From Planifilum fulgidum (GTDB lineage: Bacteria; Bacillota; Bacilli; Thermoactinomycetales; DSM-44946), in assembly GCF_900113175.1 (NCBI RefSeq), contig NZ_FOOK01000001.1, positions 146,564 to 210,563 on the forward strand: 64,000 bases of DNA, given 5' to 3'. Below, piece by piece: positions 9,469 through 18,414 of this stretch (positions are counted from its first letter, which is position 1; every line of letters begins with the position of its first letter). A model generated the notes under the pieces. That model was not told the DNA's origin, ran no database searches, and saw only the letters and a list, made by a program, of their open reading frames with translations. A program made the translations under genes and the position numbers.

Positions 9469-9474
9469 TTTTCA

Positions 9475-10539
9475 CTAAGACCTGCGGATGTAATGGAGGG
9501 CCACATGTTCCAGGATCACTTTGCAGACGGCGAAAAAGGGCACCGCCAGGATCATCCCCAAGATCCCGCCCACTTCACCGCCCACCAGGAGCGCGAAGAT
9601 GATGAGGAGCGGATGCATGTGAAGGGTGCGCCCGACGATTTGGGGGGAGATGACGTTTCCTTCCAGCATCTGAACCACCAGGTTGACGATGATGACGTAA
9701 AACACCATTTTGTAGGAGACGCTCAGCGCCACCAGTATGGCGGGAATCGCTCCGAAAAAGGGGCCCAGATAGGGAATGATGTTGAACAGGGCCACCAGGG
9801 CGGCCAAGAGAAGCGCATAGGGAAGGCCGATCACCAGATAACCGATGTAGGCCAAAATTCCCACCGCCAGACAGACCAGCAGCTGCCCCCGGACGTAATT
9901 TCCCAGCGCCTCGTCGATGTCCCTCAGCACGCGCAGGATCTCCTTCCGCCGGTGTCCGGGAAAAAGGCCGACGAAGGAACGTTCGATCACCTGGGCATCC
10001 TTCAGCATGTAATACACCAGAAAGGGAACGATCAACGCCAGAAACAGCTGGTTAAGGGTGGTCCCCAATCCCGTCACGAGGTTGCCGATGCCGTCGGTGA
10101 CGGCCTGTTCCAGCCGGTCCAGGGATTTTTCGATTCCCGCTCGAACGCTTTCCGGAAGCAAGTACTTGTTGTCGTTGTACTGCTGAATCCAGGACTGAAT
10201 CTGCATGTTCCACTGGGGAAAGTGCTCGGCCAGTTCCTTCATCTGGGTGTTCAGCAAGGGCGTCATGTTGACAAAGACAATGCAGATCGAAAGAATGAAC
10301 AGCGAATAGATGAGAAGCACCGCCACGGAACGGGGCAACGCCCGCCCGCTGATGAGATTGACGACGGGATGAAGCACGTAGGAAATGATGACGGCAATCA
10401 CATAGGGCATGAGTACCGCCTTCAGAAAGTGAAACAACCCTTTGAGGAGCGGGGCGATCTGCACCAGCAGAAAAACGATTCCCAGGATGATCAGCGTCAT
10501 GAACGCCAGATACATCTTCCGGTTGTAAAAACCTTCCAT
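9475..10539 (-). CDS. AI-2E family transporter (YrrI-like permease)
   Basis: A 354-residue membrane protein of the UPF0118/AI-2E exporter family. There are three N-terminal helices, a soluble middle region (about 90-160), then helices carrying LIVPFLVYYMLKD and the family hallmark LFNIIPYLGPFFGAIPAILVAL. The ATG at 10539 is preferred to a GTG nine bases upstream because GGGAGG is correctly spaced for it. Bacillus has a homologue (yrrI) just upstream of alaS, so this gene belongs to the conserved block although other genes now separate it from alaS. Known family members export autoinducer-2 or exchange sodium and protons; the substrate here is open. Confidence 0.88.
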   Translation of the reverse strand: MEGFYNRKMYLAFMTLIILGIVFLLVQIAPLLKGLFHFLKAVLMPYVIAVIISYVLHPVVNLISGRALPRSVAVLLIYSLFILSICIVFVNMTPLLNTQMKELAEHFPQWNMQIQSWIQQYNDNKYLLPESVRAGIEKSLDRLEQAVTDGIGNLVTGLGTTLNQLFLALIVPFLVYYMLKDAQVIERSFVGLFPGHRRKEILRVLRDIDEALGNYVRGQLLVCLAVGILAYIGYLVIGLPYALLLAALVALFNIIPYLGPFFGAIPAILVALSVSYKMVFYVIIVNLVVQMLEGNVISPQIVGRTLHMHPLLIIFALLVGGEVGGILGMILAVPFFAVCKVILEHVALHYIRRS

Positions 10540-10674
10540 AGGGACCACCCTCCCTGTTAGCGGGGGCAGCGATGGGGCTCATCCAAAAAAATACTCGAAT
10601 GTGCGCCGGATATGCTACGAAAAAACCTCCGGGACACACCCGGAGGTCAGCCGGCCGGCCGCGGAGGGCCGCTT

Positions 10675-10887
10675 TCATCGGGCCATGCGGCGCATCAACC
10701 GGTTCCCCATGACCCGGAACATCATCCTCCCGAATTCCTTATTCATCTGCATCCGCATAAACCATTTGGGCGCGATACCGTGCCGTCGGGAAGAAAAGCG
10801 CATCCTTCCCCGGCCGTCCCTCCACTTTTTGATCAGAAAGACGGCTGTAAAAAGCATCGCCAAACGCGCAAGATAACGTTTGTACAT
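10675..10887 (-). CDS. Small basic protein of unknown function
   Basis: A 70-residue product starting MYKRYLARLAMLFTAVFLIKKW, with one short hydrophobic stretch at the N-terminus followed by an Arg- and Met-rich basic region. A GAGGAGGG ribosome binding site stands 7 nt before the ATG at 10887, which supports a real gene. The start overlaps neither neighbour and the gene follows the zinc-ribbon gene by 22 bp. I do not recognise the family. A small membrane-associated, nucleic-acid- or ribosome-binding protein would fit but is speculation. Confidence 0.65.
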   Translation of the reverse strand: MYKRYLARLAMLFTAVFLIKKWRDGRGRMRFSSRRHGIAPKWFMRMQMNKEFGRMMFRVMGNRLMRRMAR

Positions 10888-10909
10888 CCGGTAACCCTCC
10901 TCGCTGGGG

Positions 10910-11104
10910 TCACGGGTTCGCCTGATTGGGACGGTCCAAAAACAGGTCATTCAGGGAGCTGAGACTTCCGTCTTCCTCCACTTGGTACACTGCTTCAATC
11001 CGGCCACCCGTGACCGACAACTCGACGAAGCAGTGCCAGCAATAATACTGGTTGGTGCCCACTTTCCCCAGGTCATGGGAATTGCAGTTCGGACAGCGAA
11101 GCAT
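10910..11104 (-). CDS. Small zinc-ribbon protein
   Basis: This 64-residue protein opens MLRCPNCNSHDLGKVGTNQY and continues with a CWHCF pair, so two CxxC knuckles about 16 residues apart predict a zinc ribbon. The remaining C-terminal half is acidic. The ATG has a GGGAAG site 7 nt upstream. It lies 11 bp downstream of yrrD and 22 bp upstream of another small gene, consistent with one transcript. The function is unknown. Confidence 0.75.
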   Translation of the reverse strand: MLRCPNCNSHDLGKVGTNQYYCWHCFVELSVTGGRIEAVYQVEEDGSLSSLNDLFLDRPNQANP

Positions 11105-11115
11105 CGATTTCTTCC

Positions 11116-11628
11116 CTACTTTCCGTTGGCATCATGCAGAGGGATGTCCTCGTCGGGAGCGATGATCACATCTTTTCCCCAGGTCAGATGCAACGCTCCC
11201 GGCTTCAGCACCTTGCGGCCGCTCAGGACATCGGACAGGAATCCGTCAGACAATTCGTATCCAATCAGGGTTCCCATTTCTTCGCGAAAATAGACATCCT
11301 CCACCCAACCCAGTTCCCGTCCGCTCGCCTTGATGACGGGCCGTCCCTTCAGCTTGCGATCTCCGGACAGAAGTCCGACCCATTCCCTCTGCTCGTCGCC
11401 AAGGGAAGAAACCACGTCTTCGCTGTCGACCATGACGGCGTCGGCACCAAATGCCGCGATGTTTTCCACTGCAATAAACCGGCCGCGCCGCAGCCACCCA
11501 TCCCTTTCCAGCAAAACCCCCCGCAGATTTTGCCGACCGTCAAACAACAAATCGCGTACGGTCCCGATTTGTTTACCCGTTTCCGAGACAATGACCGGCA
11601 GGCCGATGACGTCCCGGGATTTGCGCAA
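11116..11628 (-). CDS. PRC-barrel domain protein YrrD-like
   Basis: A 170-residue protein with two PRC-barrel domains, at about residues 5-80 (LPVIVSETGKQIGTVRDLLF) and 90-160 (KGRPVIKASGRELGWVEDVYF). The start is a TTG at 11628 behind GGAGGAGG, which fits better than any ATG. PRC barrels occur in RNA-processing and photosynthetic proteins and often mediate protein contacts; the role of YrrD is not established. Its position next to recD2 is the same as in Bacillus. Confidence 0.85.
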   Translation of the reverse strand: MRKSRDVIGLPVIVSETGKQIGTVRDLLFDGRQNLRGVLLERDGWLRRGRFIAVENIAAFGADAVMVDSEDVVSSLGDEQREWVGLLSGDRKLKGRPVIKASGRELGWVEDVYFREEMGTLIGYELSDGFLSDVLSGRKVLKPGALHLTWGKDVIIAPDEDIPLHDANGK

Positions 11629-11692
11629 GGGGTCCTCCTCCTTCCGCTACCCATAGTATGGGTCAGCCCGGGAAAACGATGCTGGGGGATCG

Positions 11693-13945
11693 TTACCATG
11701 CGGAAGACCGAAGCAAGTCGACCAGACAACTGTTTCTCTCCTGCCGGTCCTGCCTGTGGACCCCGAAGGAAAGGGCGCGAAGCTCCCCGCACAAAATCAG
11801 GTACGATTTGCTTCGGGTGATTCCCGTATAAATCAGGTTGCGCTGGAGCATCCTCCGGTAAGCATGAAGGACGGGAAAGATGACGATGGGAAATTCGGAA
11901 CCCTGGGCCTTGTGGACGGAACAGGCATAGGAGAGCGCGATTTGGTTCAGTTGACTCCGCTTGTAGGGAACCTCCAGCCGGTCAAAGCGGACCCAGAGGA
12001 CCGGCTCATCGGGGCCGGCCCCTTCCTGGATCGCCACCACCAATCCCATGTCGCCGTTGTAAATGGGATGTTCCGGATGGTTCACCAGCTGAAGCACCTT
12101 GTCGCCGAGGCGAAACACGTGATCGCCCCAGACAATCTCCTTTTTATCCGGGGAACCCGGGTTCACCGCCTCCTGAAGGGTGCGGTTGATGCGATCCACG
12201 CCGGCCGGTCCCTTGTACACCGGCGCCAGCACCTGCACGTCGAACAGGGTGTATCCCCGTTTCAGGGCCTGGCGGTAGGTCTGGAGAATCACATCCAGGA
12301 CCTGCTCCCGGCCGCAGGGAAAAAAGCGCCTGTCGGGCCGGGGCTCGAGAAGATCGTCGGGCAGTTCCCCCTGTTTCAGGGAATGGGCGAGGTGAATGAT
12401 CGAGGAGTTTTTCTCCTGACGGAAAATTTCCGTCAGCTCCACCCGGGGAATTTCCTCCACCTGAAGCAGGTGATGAAGCACATTTCCGGGCCCCACGGGA
12501 GGCAGCTGATCCTGATCGCCCACCAGGATCACCTGCATTCCCCGGGGCACGGAACGCAGCAACTGGTTGGCCAGCCAGAGATCCATCATCGAGACTTCAT
12601 CGACAATGAGAAGGGAGCCGGTGATGGGGTTGTCCGCGTCGTGCTCGAAAAACTCCCCTTTCCAACCCAGCAGGCGATGAATCGTCATCGCCGGCAATCC
12701 CGTCGCCTCCGACATCCGCTTCGCCGCCCGGCCCGTGGGGGCCACCAACCGGATCGGATACGGACGCTCCGTTCCCTCATAGGCCTTCGGATCGAGGGAC
12801 CATCCCTTCAACCGGGCAAACAGATGGCAAATTCCGCGGATCACCGTCGTCTTGCCCGTGCCGGGCCCGCCGGTCAGAATCATCAGGGGTGAGGTGACGG
12901 CGGTCATCATCGCATCCCTCTGCCTTTCGGCGTAGGCGACGCCCAATTCCTCCTCCACCTCCCCGACGGCCCGGTACAATTCCTGGACGGGAATCTCCTC
13001 CACTTCCTCCGCCAGAAGGGCCTTGATCCGGGCGGCCACTCCCCGCTCCGCATAATAAAGGGAAGGGAGATAATATTTCCCATCCTCCTCAAGCAAACGC
13101 CCCTCTCCCACCATGTCGGCGAGATGCCGCTTTCGCTCCTCTTTCGAAAAGGGATTGTCATCGGCGAGCAACCGGTCGATCCATTCATCCAGCTCCTCCG
13201 CGGTCACAAAGACATGGCCGCCGGAAAGGGCGGCATCCTTCACGGCGTACAGGGCGGCGGCCTGAAACCGTTCGGGGGAATCGGGCGCCACCCCGAGGCG
13301 TCGGGCAATCTCGTCGGCCCGCCGGAATCCCACCCCTTCCACGTCGTCAATCAGGCGATAGGGATTCTCCTTGATGCGCTCCATCGTCTCCTGCTTGTAC
13401 TGCTGGACCACCTTCAGGGCGAGGGCGGGACCCATGCCGAATTCGTACAGAAAAACCAGCGCCTGTTCCATGGCGTGGTGTTTCCGCAGATTTTCGGCGA
13501 TCAATTGGGAGCGGGAGGCGCCGAGGCCCGGGACGTCGGACAGGACATCGGGATCGGCGGCGATCTTGTCCAGGGCGTCCGGCCCGAGATGATCCACGAT
13601 TTTCTGGGCCGTCACCTTGCCGATGCCGGGAAAAAGCCCGCTCGACAAATATTTGACCACGGCCTGGGCGGATCGGGGAACCTCTTTCTTGACCCGGTGG
13701 ACGTGGTACTGGAGGCCGTATCGGGCGTGTTCCACCCACTCCCCGTAGCAGGTGAGCACCTCGTCCGGATGGGGACGGATGAAATGGCCCACAATCACCA
13801 CTTCATCGGTATCCAGCGGTTCGTTCGACTCCTCCACCCGGATCAGGTAAACGCCGAAGCCGTTTTCTTCGTTGTGATAAATCTCCTGTATCAGGGATCC
13901 CTTCAAGTATCCTTCCGAAAAGAGATCCAGTCGGGGCTGTTTCAT
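11693..13945 (-). CDS. recD2: ATP-dependent 5'-3' DNA helicase RecD2 (YrrC)
   Basis: A protein of 750 residues. The N-terminal OB and helix-hairpin-helix region (to about 330) is the extension that separates RecD2 from RecD. It is followed by SF1B helicase motifs: LTGGPGTGKTTVIRG (Walker A), APTGRAAKRM, DEVSMMD (Walker B), GDQDQLPPVGPGNVL, and YACSVHKAQGSEF near the C-terminus. RecD2 unwinds DNA independently of RecBC and is linked to mismatch repair and replication fork control. Start at ATG 13945 with GAGGTG upstream. The gene usually found next, mnmA/trmU, is missing here. Confidence 0.95.
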   Translation of the reverse strand: MKQPRLDLFSEGYLKGSLIQEIYHNEENGFGVYLIRVEESNEPLDTDEVVIVGHFIRPHPDEVLTCYGEWVEHARYGLQYHVHRVKKEVPRSAQAVVKYLSSGLFPGIGKVTAQKIVDHLGPDALDKIAADPDVLSDVPGLGASRSQLIAENLRKHHAMEQALVFLYEFGMGPALALKVVQQYKQETMERIKENPYRLIDDVEGVGFRRADEIARRLGVAPDSPERFQAAALYAVKDAALSGGHVFVTAEELDEWIDRLLADDNPFSKEERKRHLADMVGEGRLLEEDGKYYLPSLYYAERGVAARIKALLAEEVEEIPVQELYRAVGEVEEELGVAYAERQRDAMMTAVTSPLMILTGGPGTGKTTVIRGICHLFARLKGWSLDPKAYEGTERPYPIRLVAPTGRAAKRMSEATGLPAMTIHRLLGWKGEFFEHDADNPITGSLLIVDEVSMMDLWLANQLLRSVPRGMQVILVGDQDQLPPVGPGNVLHHLLQVEEIPRVELTEIFRQEKNSSIIHLAHSLKQGELPDDLLEPRPDRRFFPCGREQVLDVILQTYRQALKRGYTLFDVQVLAPVYKGPAGVDRINRTLQEAVNPGSPDKKEIVWGDHVFRLGDKVLQLVNHPEHPIYNGDMGLVVAIQEGAGPDEPVLWVRFDRLEVPYKRSQLNQIALSYACSVHKAQGSEFPIVIFPVLHAYRRMLQRNLIYTGITRSKSYLILCGELRALSFGVHRQDRQERNSCLVDLLRSSAW

Positions 13946-14044
13946 CGAATCCGCACCTCTATGCAGCGCTCTTCAATTATTAGTATAGAGGGAAAGGAAC
14001 ATACATTCTACCCGAAATTGCCGCCCAGGCTTCAGGATATCGGC

Positions 14045-14108
14045 AAAAAACAAAGGGGCGCGCCGCGGCCTCTTCTCCTGAAGAAAGGCACCGCCGCAGC
14101 ACGCCCCT
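14045..14108 (-). terminator. Terminator after the cymR-desulfurase operon
   Basis: On the minus strand AGGGGCGTGCTGCGGC pairs imperfectly with GCCGCGGCGCGCCCCT around a loop that itself contains CTTCTTCAGGAGAAG. The transcript then runs into a T-rich stretch interrupted by one G. The stem begins three bases after the desulfurase stop. Confidence 0.8.
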
Positions 14109-14111
14109 GCA

Positions 14112-15263
14112 TCAACCGGCCATCTGTCCCGTGAGCCGGCGCACAAGCCTGGCCGTCGTTTCCGCCGCCCGGGTCACTTCCTCCACGGTGTTTCCGCGTC
14201 CGAAGCTGAACCGAACCGCCGATCGAAGCACCTCTTCCGGCAGATTCATCGCCTTCAGCACGTGGGAGACTTCCAGCGTTCCCGAGGTGCAGGCGGAGCC
14301 GCTGGAGCAGGCGATTCCTTCCAGATCCAGGTTCATCAGCAAAATTTCCGTCTCCGTTCCCGGGAAGCTGACATTCAAAATGTGGGGCAAATGCCGGCGA
14401 GGATGACCGTTGACGACAAAGTCGATCCCCTCCTTTTCCCACACCCGGATCATCGCATCGCGGCACCGCCGCGCCTGTTCGACGTGCTCCCGGCGGGACG
14501 CGGCGGCAATTTCGGCCGCCTTGCCGAAGCCCACGATGCCCGGAACGTTTTCCGTCCCCGCCCGGCGCCGCAACTCCTGGGAACCCCCGAACATGTGGGG
14601 AATCAGGGAAACCCCCTTGGCCACATAGAGGGCGCCGACCCCCTTGGGACCGTTGATCTTGTGGGAGGAGACCGACAACAGATCCACCGGCAGCTCGCGA
14701 ACGTTCAGCGGTTCATATCCGAAAGCCTGAACGGCGTCGGTGTGAAACAGGGCTCCGTGCCCATGGGCGATTTCGCCGATGACTTCCACGGGCTGCAGGG
14801 TTCCCACCTCGTTGTTGCCGTACATGACGCTGACCAAGGCGGTTCGGTCATCGATGGCCTCCCGGAGCGCATCCAACCGGACTTCCCCTGTTTCGTCGAC
14901 GGGAAGATACGTCACCCGAAACCCGATTCGCTCCAGATGGCGACAGGTCTCCAGCACCGCGTGATGTTCCACGGCGGAAGTGATCACATGATCCTTCCCC
15001 CGTTTTCTCCCCGCCATCGCCGCCCCGATCAGCGCGAAATTATCCGCTTCCGTCCCGCCGCTGGTAAAAACGATTTCCCCCGGTTCCGCCCCCAGCGCGC
15101 CCGCCAGCTTGTCCCGGGCTTCATCCACCGCCTGCCGGGCGTCCCGGCCGAACCGGTGCAGGCTGGAAGGGTTCCCGAAATATTCATCCAAATAAGGAAG
15201 CATCGCTTGCCGCACCTCCGGGTGAACCGGCGTGGAGGCGGCATGATCCAGATAGATCGCCAT
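14112..15263 (-). CDS. Cysteine desulfurase (NifS/IscS family, YrvO-like)
   Basis: A PLP enzyme that takes sulfur from cysteine for tRNA thiolation or iron-sulfur clusters. Visible motifs are the N-terminal YLDHAASTPVHPEV, the PLP lysine in SSHKINGPKG (Lys about 202) and the catalytic Cys in CSSGSACTSG (Cys about 325). The ATG at 15263 is preferred, although GTG and ATG codons occur in frame just upstream within the cymR stop region. The order cymR-desulfurase is as in Bacillus, where YrvO feeds the thiouridylase MnmA, but mnmA is not adjacent here. Confidence 0.93.
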   Translation of the reverse strand: MAIYLDHAASTPVHPEVRQAMLPYLDEYFGNPSSLHRFGRDARQAVDEARDKLAGALGAEPGEIVFTSGGTEADNFALIGAAMAGRKRGKDHVITSAVEHHAVLETCRHLERIGFRVTYLPVDETGEVRLDALREAIDDRTALVSVMYGNNEVGTLQPVEVIGEIAHGHGALFHTDAVQAFGYEPLNVRELPVDLLSVSSHKINGPKGVGALYVAKGVSLIPHMFGGSQELRRRAGTENVPGIVGFGKAAEIAAASRREHVEQARRCRDAMIRVWEKEGIDFVVNGHPRRHLPHILNVSFPGTETEILLMNLDLEGIACSSGSACTSGTLEVSHVLKAMNLPEEVLRSAVRFSFGRGNTVEEVTRAAETTARLVRRLTGQMAG

Positions 15264-15275
15264 GTTCATCACCCG

Positions 15276-15698
15276 TCATATGTAAAACATGTAGCCGTCC
15301 GTTTCGTCCTTGTCGGAGGACTCTTGAATGAGATCGCTCAGCGTGGTGCTGTCCAGCACTTCGGCGATGGCGTCCCGGACCCGTTTCCACAGTTTCCGGC
15401 GGGACGCATCGTTTTCCTCTTCCACATCCACGAGGATGATCGGCCCCTCCAACACGCGGATCACTTCCCCCGCCGTGATATCCTCCGGCGCCTTCGACAA
15501 TTTGTATCCCCCGTAAGCGCCGCGGACGCTCTTAACCAGACCCGCGTTTCGCAGGGGGGCAATCAGCTGCTCGAGATAATGTTCCGACAGCTGATGCCGT
15601 TCCGCAATCCGCTTCAGGGAGACCGGCCCTTCCCCGTAGTTGGCCGCCAAATCCATCATGATGGTCAGTCCGTACCGGCCTTTGGTGGACACTTTCAA
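15276..15698 (-). CDS. cymR: Rrf2 family transcriptional regulator CymR
   Basis: A winged-helix regulator of 140 residues starting KVSTKGRYGLTIMMDLA, with a recognition helix in SEHYLEQLIAPLRNAG. It has no cysteine at all, so it cannot bind an iron-sulfur cluster as IscR does; this fits CymR, which represses cysteine and methionine metabolism in complex with CysK. A TTG at 15698 is the likely start, with GGAAGAGG 9 nt upstream; a GTG at 15707 is too close to that site. It overlaps the upstream YczE-like frame and almost touches the desulfurase gene. Confidence 0.9.
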   Translation of the reverse strand: MKVSTKGRYGLTIMMDLAANYGEGPVSLKRIAERHQLSEHYLEQLIAPLRNAGLVKSVRGAYGGYKLSKAPEDITAGEVIRVLEGPIILVDVEEENDASRRKLWKRVRDAIAEVLDSTTLSDLIQESSDKDETDGYMFYI

Positions 15699-16341
15699 GT
15701 TGAACACCTCTTCCCGCTACAGTCTTCAAACGCTTCTCCCAAAATTGTATCGAAACATGCATGACGGGTCCAATCAAAACCGAAGACAGAAGCGTCCCGA
15801 CGGAAACCGGCCCGCCGAGCAATCCGCCGATCACCAAAACCGCCACTTCCATGACCGTCCGGATGCGGCTGATCGACCATCCTGTCCGCTCCGACAGGAC
15901 CAGGGTCAAACCGTCCCGCGGACCCGCCCCCAACCGGGAAGCGATATACATCCCCGCACCGAATCCGGCCAAACCGATCCCCAAAACCAAAAAAATCCAT
16001 CGGACCAAAAGGGAAGAGGGTGCCGGAATCCAGTCCAAATAGAGCAAGGCGTCGATGAACAGGCCCACCAGAACCATGTTGAGCACCGTTCCGATCTCCG
16101 GGAGCCTGCGCTTCATCCACGCCGTGACGGCGACCAAAACGAGGCCGACCAGCTGAACCCACATCCCGATGGACAGGGACGTCGTCTTAGCCAGCCCGAT
16201 GTGGAGCACGTCCCAGGGAGACACGCCCAGATTCGCCTGTATCGTGAGGACAACGCCGAGGGACATGGTCCACAGACCCGCCACAAAAAACATCCAACGC
16301 CACAGACGATCCCTGACTTCCTTACCGTTGAATCCACACAT
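15532..16341 (-). CDS. YczE/YyaS/YitT family membrane protein with an out-of-frame tail over cymR
   Basis: Residues 1-205 form a five- to six-helix membrane protein with the pattern of the YczE family (SLGVVLTIQANLGVSPWDVL near the N-terminus, then SRLGAGPRDGLTLVLSERTG). The role of the family is unclear; in Bacillus, YczE influences surfactin and bacillaene production. The ATG at 16341 follows GGGGAG. Expected family length is about 210, but the frame runs on for some 60 residues across the start of cymR, with Arg- and Gly-rich noise-like sequence. A stop in another frame sits where the protein should end, so an indel there is likely. Confidence 0.8.
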   Translation of the reverse strand: MCGFNGKEVRDRLWRWMFFVAGLWTMSLGVVLTIQANLGVSPWDVLHIGLAKTTSLSIGMWVQLVGLVLVAVTAWMKRRLPEIGTVLNMVLVGLFIDALLYLDWIPAPSSLLVRWIFLVLGIGLAGFGAGMYIASRLGAGPRDGLTLVLSERTGWSISRIRTVMEVAVLVIGGLLGGPVSVGTLLSSVLIGPVMHVSIQFWEKRLKTVAGRGVQLESVHQRPVRTDHHDGFGGQLRGRAGLPEADCGTASAVGTLSRAADCPPAKRGSG

Positions 16342-16477
16342 CCTCATCTCTCCCCACTCCCGCTTTTTTCTATTCCCTCCGTTCGGAAAATCCCCATAAC
16401 ACCCGCTCCCTTGCCCCGCGCCGCCGAATGTGGTATGCATGAAAAAGGAATGTCTGTTCGCCAAGGAGATGTCGGCC

Positions 16478-17803
16478 ATGGACCTGTTTGAGTACGGCCA
16501 TCAGATGGAAACCGAAAAAAAAGCCCCCCTGGCTGCCCGCATGCGCCCCCGGACACTGGACGAATTCGTGGGCCAATCCCACATCCTCGGCCCCGGAAAA
16601 TTGCTTCGGCGGGCCATCGAGGCGGACCAGCTTTCCTCCCTCATTTTTTACGGCCCGCCGGGAACGGGAAAAACCACCCTGGCCAGGGTGATCGCCGGGA
16701 GCACCAAGGCCCACTTCGAACAGCTGAACGCGGTCACCGCGGGAGTTTCCGACATCCGGCGGCTGACGAAGGAGGCCAAGGAACGGCTCGGAATGTACGG
16801 ACAGCGGACCGTGTTGTTCATCGACGAAATCCACCGTTTCAACAAATCCCAACAGGACGCCCTGCTTCCCTATGTAGAGGACGGAACCATCATCCTGATC
16901 GGGGCCACGACCCAAAACCCCGCCTTTGAGGTGAATGCCGCGCTCCTGTCCCGTTCGCGGGTGTTTCAGCTGGTCCCCCTGACGGAAGAGCAGCTGATCC
17001 TGCTGTTGAAGCGCGCCCTCGAGGATGAGGAACGGGGGCTGGGCCAATACCGGGTAAAAGCGGACGAGGAAGCCCTGGCCCACATCGCCCGCACGGCGGG
17101 GGGAGACGCCCGCAGCGCCCTCAACGCCATCGAGCTGGCCGTGCTGACCACTTCCCCCGACGAGCGGGGCATTCGGCACATCACCCTGGACACGGCCGAG
17201 GAATCCATCCAGCGCAAAATGGTCCGTTATGACAAGAGCGGCGACAATCATTACGACATGCTGTCCGCCTTTATCAAGAGCATGCGCGGTTCCGACCCGG
17301 ACGCCGCCCTGTATTATCTGGCCAAAATGCTGGAAGCCGGGGAGGATCCCCGACTGATCGCGCGCCGCATCTTCGTCCACGCCGCCGAAGACGTGGGCAT
17401 GGCCGATCCCCGTGCCCTTCTCATCGCCTCCGCCGCCGCCCATGCTGTGGAAACCGTGGGGATGCCAGAGGCCCGCATCCCGCTGGCGGAGGCCGCCATC
17501 TACATCGCCACCGCCCCCAAGAGCAACGCGGTGATCCGCGGCATCTCGGAGGCCACCAGGGCCGTCCGAGAGGAATCCCGGGGCGAAGTGCCTCCCCATC
17601 TGCGGGACGCCCATTTCTCCGGGGCCCGGGAGCAGGGCCGGGGCATCGGATACCTGTACCCCCACGACTTCCCCCGGGGATACGTGGAACAACAATACCT
17701 TCCCGACGAACATGTGGGCAAGACCTTCTACCATCCTTCCGACCGCGGATACGAAGGAAAACTGAAGGAATGGATCCGCCGGATCAAAGGGAAGGAAGTG
17801 TGA
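16478..17803 (+). CDS. rarA: Replication-associated recombination protein RarA (MgsA)
   Basis: A 441-residue AAA+ ATPase that acts at stalled replication forks. It shows [19 protein letters not shown], Walker A in [14 protein letters not shown], Walker B in [19 protein letters not shown], sensor 1 in LIGATTQNP and the C-terminal tetramerisation domain. The ATG at 16478 is chosen because GGAG is 9 nt upstream and the protein then starts MDLFEYGHQ, as homologues do. It diverges from the YczE-like gene, with both promoters in the 136-bp gap. The Bacillus orthologue yrvN also lies between cymR and aspS. Confidence 0.95.
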   Translation: MDLFEYGHQMETEKKAPLAARMRPRTLDEFVGQSHILGPGKLLRRAIEADQLSSLIFYGPPGTGKTTLARVIAGSTKAHFEQLNAVTAGVSDIRRLTKEAKERLGMYGQRTVLFIDEIHRFNKSQQDALLPYVEDGTIILIGATTQNPAFEVNAALLSRSRVFQLVPLTEEQLILLLKRALEDEERGLGQYRVKADEEALAHIARTAGGDARSALNAIELAVLTTSPDERGIRHITLDTAEESIQRKMVRYDKSGDNHYDMLSAFIKSMRGSDPDAALYYLAKMLEAGEDPRLIARRIFVHAAEDVGMADPRALLIASAAAHAVETVGMPEARIPLAEAAIYIATAPKSNAVIRGISEATRAVREESRGEVPPHLRDAHFSGAREQGRGIGYLYPHDFPRGYVEQQYLPDEHVGKTFYHPSDRGYEGKLKEWIRRIKGKEV

Positions 17804-17941
17804 AAAGAATCATAGTCCGCCGGCCGTCGGTGGTGTAAAGTTCTTGTTGGCGACAAGATGCTCTCACCGGTATGCATGTTTTTTCGCCGCCGAGGGGAAG
17901 ATAACCCTGTGCAATCGGGAAGCAAAAGGAGTCGATGAGGG

Positions 17942-18385
17942 ATGAGCCAGCAAGTGCAAACCGATGTCCGGGAACTGATCGACGGCCTCAACGAAGACCT
18001 GGCGCACGAATACACGGCAGTCATCCAGTACATCCAAAATGCCGCAAGGGTTTCCGGCCTCGGACGGGAGGTGCTCAAACCCCTGTTTGAAAAGGAAGCC
18101 CGGGACGAGATCAACCACGCCCTGTACTTGGCCAACAAGATTGTCGCGCTGGGAGGGGTGCCGGTCGTCAAGCCTTACGAGGTGAAACAGACCGGAGACC
18201 TTCGGGAAATGATCCAGGTGTCCATCGACGCGGAAAAAGACACCATCCGACGCTACACAATGCGGATCGAGCAGGCCGAACGGGCCGGGGAGATCGGCCT
18301 GAAGGTGAAGCTGGAGGAAATGTTGGCCGAGGAGACCGAACACAAGGAAGAGCTGGAGCGATTGCTGGAAGACCCTCGACTGTGA
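17942..18385 (+). CDS. Ferritin-like di-iron domain protein
   Basis: A 147-residue all-helical protein with a four-helix bundle pattern typical of the ferritin-like superfamily. Candidate metal ligands are in EDLAHEYTAVIQY, EKEARDEINHALYL, SIDAEKDTIRRY and EETEHKEEL, giving two Glu...ExxH-type pairs. It could store iron or protect against peroxide, or act as a bacterioferritin-like oxidoreductase; substrate evidence is lacking. The ATG follows AAAAGGAG at 10 nt. It is single and convergent with the HAD gene, with a strong inverted repeat between them. Confidence 0.78.
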   Translation: MSQQVQTDVRELIDGLNEDLAHEYTAVIQYIQNAARVSGLGREVLKPLFEKEARDEINHALYLANKIVALGGVPVVKPYEVKQTGDLREMIQVSIDAEKDTIRRYTMRIEQAERAGEIGLKVKLEEMLAEETEHKEELERLLEDPRL

Positions 18386-18388
18386 GAC

Positions 18389-18414
18389 GAGCCGCCATCA
18401 AACGATGGCGGCTC
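18389..18414. repeat. Inverted repeat between convergent genes
   Basis: An 11-bp perfect stem (GAGCCGCCATC with GATGGCGGCTC) around a 4-nt loop lies between the ferritin-like stop and the HAD stop, and it overlaps the HAD stop codon. It lacks a clear T-tract on either strand but probably limits read-through in both directions. Confidence 0.7.

Larger units (their letters stand above)
8397..9474. other. Gene-free stretch between the EamA gene and the AI-2E permease
   Basis: About 1.1 kb in which I find no open frame with a ribosome binding site and a recognisable product on either strand. Short frames occur but are rich in Arg, Gly and Pro, as is usual for noncoding GC-rich DNA. Two hairpins are visible: a good plus-strand terminator at 8810-8834 and an inverted repeat at 9449-9468. 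It could hold a decayed gene or an unrecognised RNA. Confidence 0.6.
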
